This document shows, piece after piece, positions 17,992 through 29,739 of a stretch of 64,000 bases of DNA. A model generated the notes under the pieces. It did not search any database. It worked only from the letters and a program-made list of their open reading frames with translations, and was not told the DNA's origin. The stretch is from Marmoricola sp. GTDB lineage: Bacteria; Actinomycetota; Actinomycetes; Propionibacteriales; Nocardioidaceae. The stretch's first letter is position 1. The number at the start of each line of letters is the position of its first letter. Made by a program: the position numbers and the translations under genes. The DNA lies in NCBI GenBank assembly GCA_025965195.1, contig JAOPXK010000015.1, positions 27,031 through 91,030 of the forward strand, read 5' to 3'.

Positions 17992-19826
17992 AAGGCGGCG
18001 ATCTCGGACTTGTAGGTGTTCTCGACGACGTTGCGCTTCACCTTCAACGACGGGGTCAGCTCTCCGGACTCGACCGTGAGGTCGTGGTCGAGCAGCTCGA
18101 ACTTCTTGATCGTCTCCCAGCGGTTGAGCTGGCCGTTGAGCTGGTCGACGTACCCCTGCACCATGGCCTTGCACGCATCCGAGGAGACGATCTCGGCGTA
18201 CGACTTGCCGCCGAGGTCGTTCTGTCCGGCCCACTCGGGGAGGGCGTCAGAGTCCAGGGTGACCAGCGCAACGACGTAGTTGCGCTGGTCACCGAAGACC
18301 ATGAACTGGCTGGCGTAGGGACAGATCGCCTTGAACTTCGCCTCGATCGCGGACGGCGCGATGTACTTGCCTCCCGAGGTCTTGAAGAGGTCCTTGATCC
18401 GGCCGGTGATGGTCAGGAAGCCGTCGCTGTCCAGGCTGCCCTTGTCGCCCGTGCGCAGCCAGCCATCCGCGGTCAGCGTGGCAGCGGTGTCCTCCGGCCG
18501 GTTGTGATAGCCCTCCATGACACCCGGGCCGCGGACCATCACCTCGTCGTTCTCCCCGAGGCGGACCTCGGTGCCGGGCATCACCGGGCCAACCGTGCCG
18601 AAGCGGTTGTCGTCGGGGTGGTTGACGAACGTGCCGGCCGAGGTCTCGGTCAGGCCGTAGCCCTCGAGGATGATGATGCCAGCGGCGTTGAACCACTCCG
18701 CGATGTCGCGGTTGAGCGCCGCGGAGCCGGAGAGGAAGAACCTGACCCGGCCACCGAAGCGCTCCCGCACCTTGCTGAAGACCAGCTTGTCGAAGATCGC
18801 CTGCTGCACCTTGAGCGGCAACGGGACGGGCTTGCCCTCCTGCTTGAGCTGCGAGGCCTTCAGGCCGACAGCGAAGGCCTGCTTGAAGATCTTCTCCTTC
18901 ACGCCGCCCTCGGCCGCGGTCATGGTGGCAATCCGGGCGTACGCCTTCTCGAAGATCCGCGGGGCCGCACCCATGAAGGTCGGCTTGATGATCGCGAGGT
19001 TGTCGATGATCTTGTCGATCCGGCCGTCGATCGTGGTGGAGAAGCCGCAGGCGAGCTGGGCAGAGAGCAGCACCTTGCCGAAGGAGTGCGCCATCGGCAG
19101 CCAGAGGAAGTGCACGTCGTCCTCGGTCAGGATGCCCTGCATCTCGACGGCGGTCCCCTCATAGGTCCACGAGAGGTGCCGGAGCCGGACTCCCTTGGGC
19201 TTGCCGGTCGTGCCGGAGGTGTAGATCAGGGTCGCCAGCGCCTCCGGCTTGATCGCGGCAGCGATCTCCTCGATCACACCCGGGTGCTCCTTGAGGTACG
19301 TCGCGCCAAGGTCCTCGAGCTCCTGCAGGCTGATCACCCAGTCGCCCTCACCCGCTCGTCCTGAGCTCGTCGAAGAGTCGAAGGTGACGATCTTGGCCAG
19401 GTGAGGGAGGTCGGCCTTGTGTTCCACGAGCTTGGCGACCTGGCCATCGTCCTCGGCGAAGACGATCCGGCATTCGGAGTCGGCCAGGATGTAGGCGACG
19501 TCCTCGGCCATCGTCGACGGGTAGACCGTCGTGGTCGCGCCACCCGCACACATCACGGCGAGGTCCGCCGCGATCCACTCGTAGCGAGTGCCCGCCGCAA
19601 TGCCGACGCGCTGCTCGCTCTCGATACCGAGCGACAGCAGGCCGGCGGCGAGCTTCTCGACGTACTCGCCCGCCTCGGTCCAGCTGACCGACACCCAGTC
19701 CTCACCCACCGGGTAACGGAAGGCCTCGCGGCTCGAGCTCTTCTTGACCCGGTCGAGGAACTGGATCGCCACGTTGGCCGGGCGGCTCTCGATGCGGGCA
19801 GGGTCGTAGGTCACGACGGACGGCAT
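17982..19826 (-). CDS. AMP-dependent acyl-CoA synthetase (FadD15-like long-chain fatty-acid-CoA ligase)
   Basis: LIYTSGTTGKPKGVRLRH; GYGLTETSAGTFVN; WLRTGDKGSLDSDGFLTITGRIKDLFKTSGGKYIAP. Confidence 0.95.
   Translation of the reverse strand: MPSVVTYDPARIESRPANVAIQFLDRVKKSSSREAFRYPVGEDWVSVSWTEAGEYVEKLAAGLLSLGIESEQRVGIAAGTRYEWIAADLAVMCAGGATTTVYPSTMAEDVAYILADSECRIVFAEDDGQVAKLVEHKADLPHLAKIVTFDSSTSSGRAGEGDWVISLQELEDLGATYLKEHPGVIEEIAAAIKPEALATLIYTSGTTGKPKGVRLRHLSWTYEGTAVEMQGILTEDDVHFLWLPMAHSFGKVLLSAQLACGFSTTIDGRIDKIIDNLAIIKPTFMGAAPRIFEKAYARIATMTAAEGGVKEKIFKQAFAVGLKASQLKQEGKPVPLPLKVQQAIFDKLVFSKVRERFGGRVRFFLSGSAALNRDIAEWFNAAGIIILEGYGLTETSAGTFVNHPDDNRFGTVGPVMPGTEVRLGENDEVMVRGPGVMEGYHNRPEDTAATLTADGWLRTGDKGSLDSDGFLTITGRIKDLFKTSGGKYIAPSAIEAKFKAICPYASQFMVFGDQRNYVVALVTLDSDALPEWAGQNDLGGKSYAEIVSSDACKAMVQGYVDQLNGQLNRWETIKKFELLDHDLTVESGELTPSLKVKRNVVENTYKSEIAAFYS
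19351..19383. repeat. REP-like insertion inside the acyl-CoA synthetase gene
   Basis: CCCGCTCGTCCTGAGCTCGTCGAAGAGTCGAAGG resembles the widespread CTTCGAC..GCTCAGGACGA..CGG intergenic repeats; encodes low-complexity DSSTSSGRAGE. Confidence 0.55.
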
Positions 19827-19885
19827 GGCACTCCAGGTTCGTTGTTCAACCAGACAGGGGCTGCAAATAACCTAGATCACACCGG

Positions 19886-21154
19886 CTACTCACCGGTAGG
19901 GATCGGCTCCACTGAGACCCCGTACCGCTCACGGGTGCGGGTGGCCCAGGCCGCCGCCGGGACCGTCGCGAGGGCGGCAGCAAGCAGGATCCCGGCCAAT
20001 ATCCACCAGCCGGGCACACCCATCCGCAGCGGAAGCAGCGCGATCACGGTCGGTGCGAGCATCCCGCTCACCGCGAACCCCATCCCGTAAAGGCCTTGGT
20101 ACTGACCCTGCGCGTGGTCAGGCGCGAAGTCGTAGCCGAACACGAAGGAGGCAGACGCCTGGAAGATCTCGCCGGTCACGTGCAGCGATGCCGCGATCAC
20201 CAGCAGCACGGTGGCGCCGATCACCGTCGCCGAGCCGCTCGCCCCGAAGACCGCGCAGGCTGCGACGAAGAGGACTCCGCTGACCACGGTGGCGCGCACT
20301 GCTGCCTTGATCGTGCCGATCCGGCTGGCGACGAAGACCTGGAAGATGACGACCGTGACGGTGTTCAGGATCAGCAGCACCGAGACCAGCCAGCGCGGTG
20401 CGGCGGTGTCGTTGACGACCCAGAGCGGCATCGCGATCTCGCCGATCCAGTAGTGCATGTTCAGAACCGAGACGACAAGCGTCACGACCACGAACGGGAC
20501 GTCCTTCGTGGCTGCGAACATCGAGGCGGTGTCGTCCTGATGAGCCGGTTCGACATGGGGCAGCCGGAGCTGGAGCAACGCGCAGACGCCGTACGTCGCA
20601 ACGTCGATGTAGAGCACCGACACATAGGCCGCTCGCGAGTCGAAGTGCAGCGCGACGGCCGCGATCGCCGAGCCCATGGTGATGCCGATGTTGGTGACCG
20701 AGCGCAGATAGGCGCGGGTCCGGGCTCGTGAGGGGCCCTTCACGACGCCGCCGATCAGTCCGGCTCGCACGGCGCCCGCTCCCCGATCGAGAAACGTGAC
20801 GACGGAGGCGATCAGCACGAACTGCCAGTAGGAGTCGACGAGCAGGAGCAACGCCGAGAACACCGTCTCGAGCGCTGTCAGGGCGACCAGCACCTCACGG
20901 GGTCCGCGCCGGTCACCGAGGTGACCCATCGGGATGCCGGCCAGCACCCCGAAGGCTGCGGCGACGCTGAGCCCCACACCCACGCTGACCACCGAGAACC
21001 CGAGGATCCGGGTGAAGTAGAGCGCGCTGAGGGTGAAGAAGATGCCGCGGCCGGCCGTGTTGATCAGGGTGGCGAGCGCGAGCGTGCGAACCGGTCCGGG
21101 CTCAGGCAGCAGCCGCCCCCACCGCCCGGTTGCGACAGTGCGTACGCCGCTCAC
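19886..21154 (-). CDS. MFS transporter
   Basis: ~12 hydrophobic segments; GIPMGHLGDRRGPREVLV MFS motif A-like. Confidence 0.9.
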   Translation of the reverse strand: MSGVRTVATGRWGRLLPEPGPVRTLALATLINTAGRGIFFTLSALYFTRILGFSVVSVGVGLSVAAAFGVLAGIPMGHLGDRRGPREVLVALTALETVFSALLLLVDSYWQFVLIASVVTFLDRGAGAVRAGLIGGVVKGPSRARTRAYLRSVTNIGITMGSAIAAVALHFDSRAAYVSVLYIDVATYGVCALLQLRLPHVEPAHQDDTASMFAATKDVPFVVVTLVVSVLNMHYWIGEIAMPLWVVNDTAAPRWLVSVLLILNTVTVVIFQVFVASRIGTIKAAVRATVVSGVLFVAACAVFGASGSATVIGATVLLVIAASLHVTGEIFQASASFVFGYDFAPDHAQGQYQGLYGMGFAVSGMLAPTVIALLPLRMGVPGWWILAGILLAAALATVPAAAWATRTRERYGVSVEPIPTGE

Positions 21155-21798
21155 CCGCCGCGCTCGGCGACGTACTTCTCCGCCCTGACCCGCGCCTCGG
21201 GAGTGAGGTCCTTGACCGCCAGCAGCGCTGGGAGCAGCTCACGCTCGGTGGTCAGCGCGCGAAACATCGTGCGCACCGTGACGTCGTGGTCGGGCCGGTG
21301 CTCGACGACCAGCTCATCGCCTCCGGCGAGGACGCCTTCCTCGATCACCCGGAGATATGGACCCGGCAGGGCACGGAGAGTGAATCGCCTGACCCACTGG
21401 TCGGCGTCGTACCCGCTGAAGCCCATCCAGCCCTTGAAGGTGTTGCACGGGATCCGGGCGGAGCAGACCTCGAACAACGCGGTCCCGACACGCCAACGCT
21501 CCCCCACCAGAGCCTCGTTGACGTCGATGCCCGTGGTGGTCAGGTTTTCCCCGAAGGTGCCGTTGGACAGCGGCGTCCCGAGCTCGGCACCCCACCAGTC
21601 GAGGTCCTCCCGGGCGTAGGCGTAGGCGGCCTTGTCGACGCCGCCATGGTGCCTGGTGTCGATGACCTGGTCTCCACTGAGCCCGAGCCGCCCGGCGCGC
21701 ACCGGCCCCTCGGCCGGCCGCTTGTCGATCGCCGACTGCGGGAAGTAGCCGGTCCAGTCGCCTGTCCGGACCTGGCCGAGGTTCACGGACCGGATCAT
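21151..21798 (-). CDS. MOSC domain protein
   Basis: DQVIDTRHHGGVDKAAYAYAREDLDWW...GTFGENLTTTGIDVNEALVGERWRVG...CNTFKGWMG; likely start MIRSVNLGQ. Confidence 0.92.
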   Translation of the reverse strand: MIRSVNLGQVRTGDWTGYFPQSAIDKRPAEGPVRAGRLGLSGDQVIDTRHHGGVDKAAYAYAREDLDWWGAELGTPLSNGTFGENLTTTGIDVNEALVGERWRVGTALFEVCSARIPCNTFKGWMGFSGYDADQWVRRFTLRALPGPYLRVIEEGVLAGGDELVVEHRPDHDVTVRTMFRALTTERELLPALLAVKDLTPEARVRAEKYVAERGG

Positions 21799-21921
21799 TG
21801 CGTTCACCACCTGATCCAACCGGGAACAGCGAGCAGAAGCCACCCGTTTTGGCCATCGCCACTGGTGAGGTGCGCGACTACGCTGCGGGCCACAGGACTC
21901 CGGTGAGGGCGGGCAGGCGAA

Positions 21922-22791
21922 ATGACTTCTGACGACGAGGTGCTGCGTCTGCGCGCCCAGGTCGCCCAGGCCAAGCTCGACGCCCTCCAGGCCAAGCTCG
22001 CAGCGGCCGAGGCCGGGAGCACGACGACCGACACCAGTACGCCGAGCGAAGGCGGCTTGCCGAAGTACGCCTTCGATCTGGCGGACTTCGTTCGCAAGGC
22101 CGCACCCGAAGCCGCACCCGAAGCCGCCGTCGACACGACTCTTTCGGCCGTGCCCCGGCACGTCCCGATGACCTACAAGCTGTTGCTGCTGCCGTTCAGC
22201 TGGTGGGCGATCTTCACGATCTTCATGATCTCCGTCGCCCCGATCATCGTCTGGATCGGCATTCCTGAGTTCGGGATGGTGGCGGTGGTCCTGACGGTCC
22301 TCGGTGTCGTCGGCGTACGACTGCGCAGGCACGTGCGCCAGCTGGGACTGCTCAGGTGGGGTGAGGTGGCCACCCGGCTGCAGGAGTCCGTCGAGGACGT
22401 CGGCACCTACTACAGCGGCGTGACCTACCAGAACATGCGGGTGCCGATCGCACACGGCTGGGACGTCGACCGCGGCTTCTACAACGGCCCGGGGACCAAG
22501 TCCAAGGTCAGGTACTCACTCAACGGGACCGAGGGTGAGCTCACCATCCGCGGTCGCGGCGGCGAGAGTGGCGTGATCCTGGCCAACACCCGCAAACCAC
22601 ATATCGCCTACAACGTCAGCTCCTTCCCCTACGACCTCAAGCGGACGTCCACGGGCGACTGGACCGGCGAGGTCGGGACCAAGCTGGTCGTCGGCTCCCT
22701 GACGATGACCGTCATCCTGGTCGGCTGGGCCGTCGGCGCGGAGATCGTGCTGAACATCGTCCGCGGCCTGACGCCCCAGCTGTTCGGCTAG
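21922..22791 (+). CDS. Hypothetical membrane protein with N-terminal coiled coil
   Basis: N-terminal LRLRAQVAQAKLDALQAKLAAAEA; TM segments LLLLPFSWWAIFTIFMISVAPIIVW and a C-terminal TM. Confidence 0.75.
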   Translation: MTSDDEVLRLRAQVAQAKLDALQAKLAAAEAGSTTTDTSTPSEGGLPKYAFDLADFVRKAAPEAAPEAAVDTTLSAVPRHVPMTYKLLLLPFSWWAIFTIFMISVAPIIVWIGIPEFGMVAVVLTVLGVVGVRLRRHVRQLGLLRWGEVATRLQESVEDVGTYYSGVTYQNMRVPIAHGWDVDRGFYNGPGTKSKVRYSLNGTEGELTIRGRGGESGVILANTRKPHIAYNVSSFPYDLKRTSTGDWTGEVGTKLVVGSLTMTVILVGWAVGAEIVLNIVRGLTPQLFG

Positions 22792-23687
22792 CTACTCCTG
22801 CACTGCCTTCGCGATCGCGATACAGGCCGTCAGCCAGTCGCTGCCCTGCTCGTCGAGCCCCCACGTCGCGTTGAGGACCTCGCGGACGATGACCCAGTCG
22901 CGCGCTCGGCCCTCATCGAATCCGGCCGTGTCGACCAGCGCATGAAAGCGGCGGCGCACTCCTCGCCGGACATCGCCGGCAAGCTCTTCGAACCGGTTCC
23001 ACAGCATTGGTGCGAGCTCGTAGTGCGGGTCGCCGTTCATCGGCTTGGGGTCAATCACCAACCAGGGTTGACGATCCGCGGCCAGGACGTTCCGGTAGTG
23101 CAGATCGCCATGGATCATCACGCCCGTACTGGCGTCGTCGGCGACGAAGTCCCGCGCGAGCGAGAGCGCCTGTTCGACGAGTCGCCGCGGGATCGGGGCA
23201 TTCCGTGGGAGTCCGCTGAGCTCGGAGGCCCAGCTCTCGACGTACGACGTCAGGGAGCGGAGCTGCGGCAACGCGGGGATGTGGATCTGCGAGTAGAGGC
23301 CCGCCACGATCTCGCAGGCCTCGATGTCCCAGCGATCGGTCAGGTCCTCCGTGCTGAGCCGCTCGAGCAGCATCGCCCGGCGGTGCGGGTCGGCCCGGAG
23401 CAGGCGTACGGCGCCGTGGCCGTTCCAGTGCTGCAACGCAAGGTGCTCGTGCTCGGACTCGACATCACCCGTGAAGGTCAGCTTCAGCACCGCGGGCCGA
23501 CCCGCCGGCGTGCGCACTGGAGCGACGAGCGCGCAGAAGCCGTGCATCAGCAGGCCGTCGAGCGTGAGCTCCCACTCATCGAGCAGCCCCTCCGCGAGCG
23601 CCGGGAGCCGATCCACCCAGGCTGCCCACTCCGGGTCGCGCTCCGCCATCCCGAGCACACCGTCGGGGAGGCGTAACGCAGCGGGCA

Positions 23688-23688
<1 letters not shown>
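22792..23688 (-). CDS. Aminoglycoside/hydroxyurea phosphotransferase family, APH(6)/StrB-like
   Basis: GRPAVLKLTFTGDVESEHEHLALQHWNGHGAVRLLRADPHRRAMLLERL; MIHGDLHYRNVLAADRQPWLVIDPKPMNGDPHYELAP. Confidence 0.85.
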
Positions 23689-25562
<1,874 letters not shown>

Positions 25563-25646
25563 GTTATGGCACCGGAAACTCTCTGAAGGACAAGGGATTG
25601 GCCGTTCCATCTTCCCATGCGAGAAGGCCCCTCCCGCACATGCGCG

Positions 25647-25701
25647 CTCACTCTGGCCTCACTCTGGACTCACTCTGGGCTCACTCTGGGCTCACTCTGG
25701 G
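25647..25701. repeat. 5 x 11-bp tandem repeat (CTCACTCTGGG)
   Basis: CTCACTCTGGC/CTCACTCTGGA/CTCACTCTGGG/CTCACTCTGGG/CTCACTCTGGG at the 3' end of the TPP-enzyme gene. Confidence 0.97.
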
Positions 25702-27416
25702 CTCGCGACGAACTCCTTCGTCTTCGCGATCGCGAATCCCCAGCCCTGCTCAAGCGTCGGCTTGGGAGGCACCGCGATCTCGTCCGCGTCCGTGACCACG
25801 TCGAGCAGCACCGGTCCCGGGTGCCCCAGGGCCGCCTTCACCCCGGCGTCGACATCGTTCGGATCGGTCACCCGGATCCCGTGAAAGCCGATCGCCTCCG
25901 CAACGGCTGCGAAGTCCGGGTTGTGCAGCACCGTGCCGAACTCCGGCAGACCAACCTGCTCCATCTCCAGCTTGACCATGCCCAGCCTGCCGTTGTTGAA
26001 GACGACCAGCTTGACGGGCAGCTGGTGGCTGACCGCGGTGATCAGGTCACCGAGCAGCATGCTCAGGCCGCCGTCGCCGCAGAACGCGATCACCTGCCGG
26101 TTGCGGTCCAGGACCGACGCGCCGAGGGCCTGCGGCATCGCGTTGGCCATCGAACCGAGGTTGTAGGACCCGATCAGCCTCCGTCGACCGGTCATCCTGA
26201 CGAACCGCGAGAGCCAGACCGTCGCCATCCCGGTGTCCGTGGTGAAGATCGCGTCGTCATCCGCATGGCGCTCGACCGCAGCAGCGAGCAGCTCGGGCCG
26301 GATCCGGCTGTCGGGGTTGTCCACCTTCTTGCGGAGCAGGCCCTTGGGCTTCCGGTCGTACGCCGGGTCAGTCAGGTGTGCCTGGCGTTCGCGCCAGTGC
26401 GCATAGACCTTCCGCGCCGCTTCGAGGTGGTGGCGGTCGGGTTTCCTCTCGAGCAGCGGCAGCAACGCCGTCAGGGTGAGTAACGTGTCGCCGACGAGGG
26501 CGTGGTCGACCGACGTACGGCGGCCGATGTGCTGACCCCGCACGTCGACCTGTACGACCAGCTTTCCGGTCGGGTAGAAGTTCCGGTACGGGAAGTCGGT
26601 GCCGAGCATCAGCAGCACGTCACAGTCGTCGAAGGCCTTCGCCGTGGCGGGGTTGCCGATCAGCCCGGACTGGCCGATCTCGTAGTCGTTGCCGTCGTCG
26701 AAGCCTTCCTTCGCCTTGAGCGTCAGCACCATCGGAGCGGCCAGGGTCTCGGCCAGCTCGAGCACCTCGGCACGAGCACCCCGGGCTCCCTGCCCGACGA
26801 GCAGCGTCACCTTGTCCGCCTTGTTGAGCAGGCTCGCCACGACCTGGACCTGGCTGCCGTCAGCGGCGACCGGTGGCGCCGCCGCGACGAACCGGGGCGT
26901 CCGGGTCCCGCGGGGCAGATCGAGGCCCCCGACATCACCGGGGATCGACAGAACCGCGACGCCCTGTTCGGCGATCGCCGTGTTCACGGCCTCCTCCAGG
27001 AGCGATGGCATCTGGTCGGCACTCGTCACGGTCCGGTTGAAGGCCGCCACATCTGCGAAGAGGGCGTCGTTGTCGACCTCCTGGAAGAAGTCGCTTCCGA
27101 TGTCTTCGCGAGGCACCTGACCACAGATGGCCAGCACCGGAGCATGTGACTTCTTCGCGTCGTACAGGCCGTTGAGCAGGTGGATGGCACCAGGGCCGAC
27201 CGTGCCCATGCAGACGGCGAGGTTCCCCGTGAGCTGTGCCTGCGCGCTGGCGGCGAACGCACCCGCCTCCTCATGACGTACGCCGATCCACTCGACGCGG
27301 TCCTCGCGACGGATCGCATCGGTGACGGGGTTGAGCGCATCACCGACGACCCCCCAGACGCTGGTGACGCCGTGGTCGGCGAGCGCGTCGATGATCAGCT
27401 CGGCAATGGTTGTCAT
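25692..27416 (-). CDS. Thiamine pyrophosphate-requiring enzyme, pyruvate oxidase/dehydrogenase (quinone)-like
   Basis: VWGVVGDALNPVTDAIRREDRVEWIGVRHEEAGAFAA; FCGDGGLSMLLGDLITAVSHQLPVKLVVFNNGRLGMVKLE. Confidence 0.92.
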   Translation of the reverse strand: MTTIAELIIDALADHGVTSVWGVVGDALNPVTDAIRREDRVEWIGVRHEEAGAFAASAQAQLTGNLAVCMGTVGPGAIHLLNGLYDAKKSHAPVLAICGQVPREDIGSDFFQEVDNDALFADVAAFNRTVTSADQMPSLLEEAVNTAIAEQGVAVLSIPGDVGGLDLPRGTRTPRFVAAAPPVAADGSQVQVVASLLNKADKVTLLVGQGARGARAEVLELAETLAAPMVLTLKAKEGFDDGNDYEIGQSGLIGNPATAKAFDDCDVLLMLGTDFPYRNFYPTGKLVVQVDVRGQHIGRRTSVDHALVGDTLLTLTALLPLLERKPDRHHLEAARKVYAHWRERQAHLTDPAYDRKPKGLLRKKVDNPDSRIRPELLAAAVERHADDDAIFTTDTGMATVWLSRFVRMTGRRRLIGSYNLGSMANAMPQALGASVLDRNRQVIAFCGDGGLSMLLGDLITAVSHQLPVKLVVFNNGRLGMVKLEMEQVGLPEFGTVLHNPDFAAVAEAIGFHGIRVTDPNDVDAGVKAALGHPGPVLLDVVTDADEIAVPPKPTLEQGWGFAIAKTKEFVASPE

Positions 27417-27425
27417 GGTTCCTCC

Positions 27426-29009
27426 TCAGGACTTGAAGCGATCGGGATCGGCGAAGGCCCAGTCGCGGGCCCAGGCACCGGCCGGCGGCTCCGAGAGCAG
27501 CTCGCCAGGTGCCAGGTGGTGGAACATCTCCGCGTAGCTGCGGACCTCGTCGTGGTTCACCCGGCGGCGCAGCATGTGCGGTCGCAGCTCGTCGGGACCG
27601 CGCACGCCCATCGAGGCCATCACCTGCATGGCCTGGGCGACGGTGTTGCGCTGGTAGTGGATCACCCGCTGCGTCTTGTCAGGCACATGGAGCGCACGCA
27701 TCCGTTTCGGATCCTGCGTGGTGACGCCGACCGGGCAGGTGTTGGTGTGGCAGGTCTGGGCCTGGATGCAGCCGATCGCCATCATCATCGCCCGGGCGGA
27801 GTTCGTGTAGTCGGCGCCCTGCACCAGTCGCTTGACGATGTCGACGCCGGTGGCGACCTTTCCGCTCGCACCCACCTTGACCCGATCGCGCAGGCCAACG
27901 CCCACGAGCGCGTTGTGCACGTTGAGCAGTCCCTCGGTGAGCGGCGTACCGACGTGGTCCTGGTATTCCAGGGGAGCCGCACCGGTGCCACCCTCTCCCC
28001 CGTCGACGATCACGAAGTCGGGCGTCACTCCTTCGGCAACCATCGCCTTGCAGATCGCGAGGAAGTCGGCCCGTGATCCGAGGCAGAGCTTGAAGCCGGC
28101 CGGCTTGCCGCCGGACAGCTCGCGCATCCGGGCGACGAAGAGCACCAGCTCGCGCGGCGTCTTGAACACCCGGTGGTACGACGGCGACACGCACTTCTCA
28201 CCCTGCGGGACTCCTCGCGCCTCCGCGATCTCCTTGCTCACCTTCGCACCCGGCAGCACCCCGCCGATCCCAGGCTTCGCACCCTGGCTCAGCTTGAGCG
28301 AGACCATCCGGACCTGGTCGCCGCCGGCCGTGTCCTGGAACTTCCCCGGGTCGAAGCCGCCATCCTCGGTCCTCGCCCCGAAGTAGCCGCTGCCGATCTC
28401 CCAGACGAGGTCACCGCCTTGACGGTGGTACTCGCTGATCCCGCCCTCACCGGAGTCGTGCGCGAAGCCACCACCGGCCGCACCGGCGTTCAACGCCGAG
28501 ATCGCGTTCGCTGAGAGTGCGCCAAAACTCATCGCGGAGACGTTCAGCAACGACATGTCGTACGGCTTGGTGCAGTCCGGCCCGCCGATGCGCACTCGCG
28601 GAGGCTCGGCCGGGACATCCACCGGAACCGTCGAGTGCACGAGATACTCGTACCCCGGCTCGTCGACATCACGCTCGGTGCCGAAGGGATGCTCCTCGTT
28701 GATGCCCTTGGCCTGCTCGTAGATGGAGGACCGGGTGTTGCGGTCGAACGGCCTGCCGTCGAAGTTGCGTTCGATGAAGTACTGCTGCAGCTCCGGCCGG
28801 ATGTCCTCCATCAGGAACCGAAGGTGGCCGAGCACCGGGTAGTTGCGCAGGATCGAGTGCTTCTTCTGGACCAAGTCGTGGATCGCAACCATCAGCAGCA
28901 GCACGACAACCGCAACGAGCACCCACCAGCCAGGACCTCCGATGGCCGCCGCGAGGACCGTCACCGCCCCCAGAAACGCCAGCACGCCGAGAACGAAGAA
29001 GCGCAGCAA
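27426..29009 (-). CDS. FMN-binding glutamate synthase family protein
   Basis: NVSAMSFGALSANAISALNAGAAGGGFAHDSGEGGISEYH; GGEGGTGAAPLEYQDHVG; CIQAQTCHTNTCPVGVTTQDP cluster motif; N-terminal TM region. Confidence 0.93.
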   Translation of the reverse strand: MLRFFVLGVLAFLGAVTVLAAAIGGPGWWVLVAVVVLLLMVAIHDLVQKKHSILRNYPVLGHLRFLMEDIRPELQQYFIERNFDGRPFDRNTRSSIYEQAKGINEEHPFGTERDVDEPGYEYLVHSTVPVDVPAEPPRVRIGGPDCTKPYDMSLLNVSAMSFGALSANAISALNAGAAGGGFAHDSGEGGISEYHRQGGDLVWEIGSGYFGARTEDGGFDPGKFQDTAGGDQVRMVSLKLSQGAKPGIGGVLPGAKVSKEIAEARGVPQGEKCVSPSYHRVFKTPRELVLFVARMRELSGGKPAGFKLCLGSRADFLAICKAMVAEGVTPDFVIVDGGEGGTGAAPLEYQDHVGTPLTEGLLNVHNALVGVGLRDRVKVGASGKVATGVDIVKRLVQGADYTNSARAMMMAIGCIQAQTCHTNTCPVGVTTQDPKRMRALHVPDKTQRVIHYQRNTVAQAMQVMASMGVRGPDELRPHMLRRRVNHDEVRSYAEMFHHLAPGELLSEPPAGAWARDWAFADPDRFKS

Positions 29010-29043
29010 GCCACAGACCTCCTGAGTAGGTGACGGACCTCTC

Positions 29044-29670
29044 CTACCCGGGTGTCACGGCTCCATGCAGTTTTCGCAGAACCCGGAGCGAGGGACCGTC
29101 GAGCAGGAGGAGCAACAGCGGGACGTAGCTGGTTGCCGGAAACACCAACATAACCACCAGCGCCACGCCGAGCCATGCGAGGTTCACGATCGGAGGGGCC
29201 ACACTCGGCGGAGTCGCACCGGCTCGGATCTCCGGCTTCGCGATGACTGCGCGATCCACGAGGGCGAGCGCCAGCATGCTGAGGCCGACGGTGCCGACGT
29301 AGAGGATCTGGGTCGTCGGCTGGCTACCGGCCTTCGCGACCAGCGAGGTCGGGAACGGCAGGAAGACGATGGTCAGCGTCCAGAGCACCAGCCCCTGCGC
29401 GACCCGGTCGTCGAGGAGGTTCACGTCCCTGATCGCCCGATGCTGGGAGAACCACATCCGCGAGATCACCACGAAGCTGAGCAGGAACGACCACAGCTCC
29501 GGCTGGTGGTCCCTGAGCAGGTGCAGGACCGAGTCGTGCCCGGTGATGCCGGCGGTGAGCTCGACCAGTGGCAGCACGAGGAGCGTGATCGCGATCGCGA
29601 CGATTGCGTCGACGAACGTCAGGAACCGTTCGAAGTCGCGATGGCGCTCGGCGCGGGTCTGGCTCACCAC
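29044..29670 (-). CDS. TMEM175 family (DUF1211) potassium-channel-like protein
   Basis: RFLTFVDAIVAIAITLLVLPLVEL (FSDA-like motif) plus multiple TM segments. Confidence 0.85.
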   Translation of the reverse strand: MVSQTRAERHRDFERFLTFVDAIVAIAITLLVLPLVELTAGITGHDSVLHLLRDHQPELWSFLLSFVVISRMWFSQHRAIRDVNLLDDRVAQGLVLWTLTIVFLPFPTSLVAKAGSQPTTQILYVGTVGLSMLALALVDRAVIAKPEIRAGATPPSVAPPIVNLAWLGVALVVMLVFPATSYVPLLLLLLDGPSLRVLRKLHGAVTPG

Positions 29671-29739
29671 CGCAGGCTAACGGTCCATCGGCCATCAGCG
29701 AGTCTCCCCAACCGGCCGCCGGCCTGCCACTGTTCAACC

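Noticed and set aside
16855-18234. 459-aa minus-strand ORF
   Set aside because: Antisense to the phosphotransferase and overlapping the acyl-CoA synthetase C-terminus; no recognisable domain.
22096-22130. GCCGCACCCGAA duplication (AAPEAAPEAA) in the membrane-protein ORF
   Set aside because: Short in-frame linker duplication, common in high-GC linkers.
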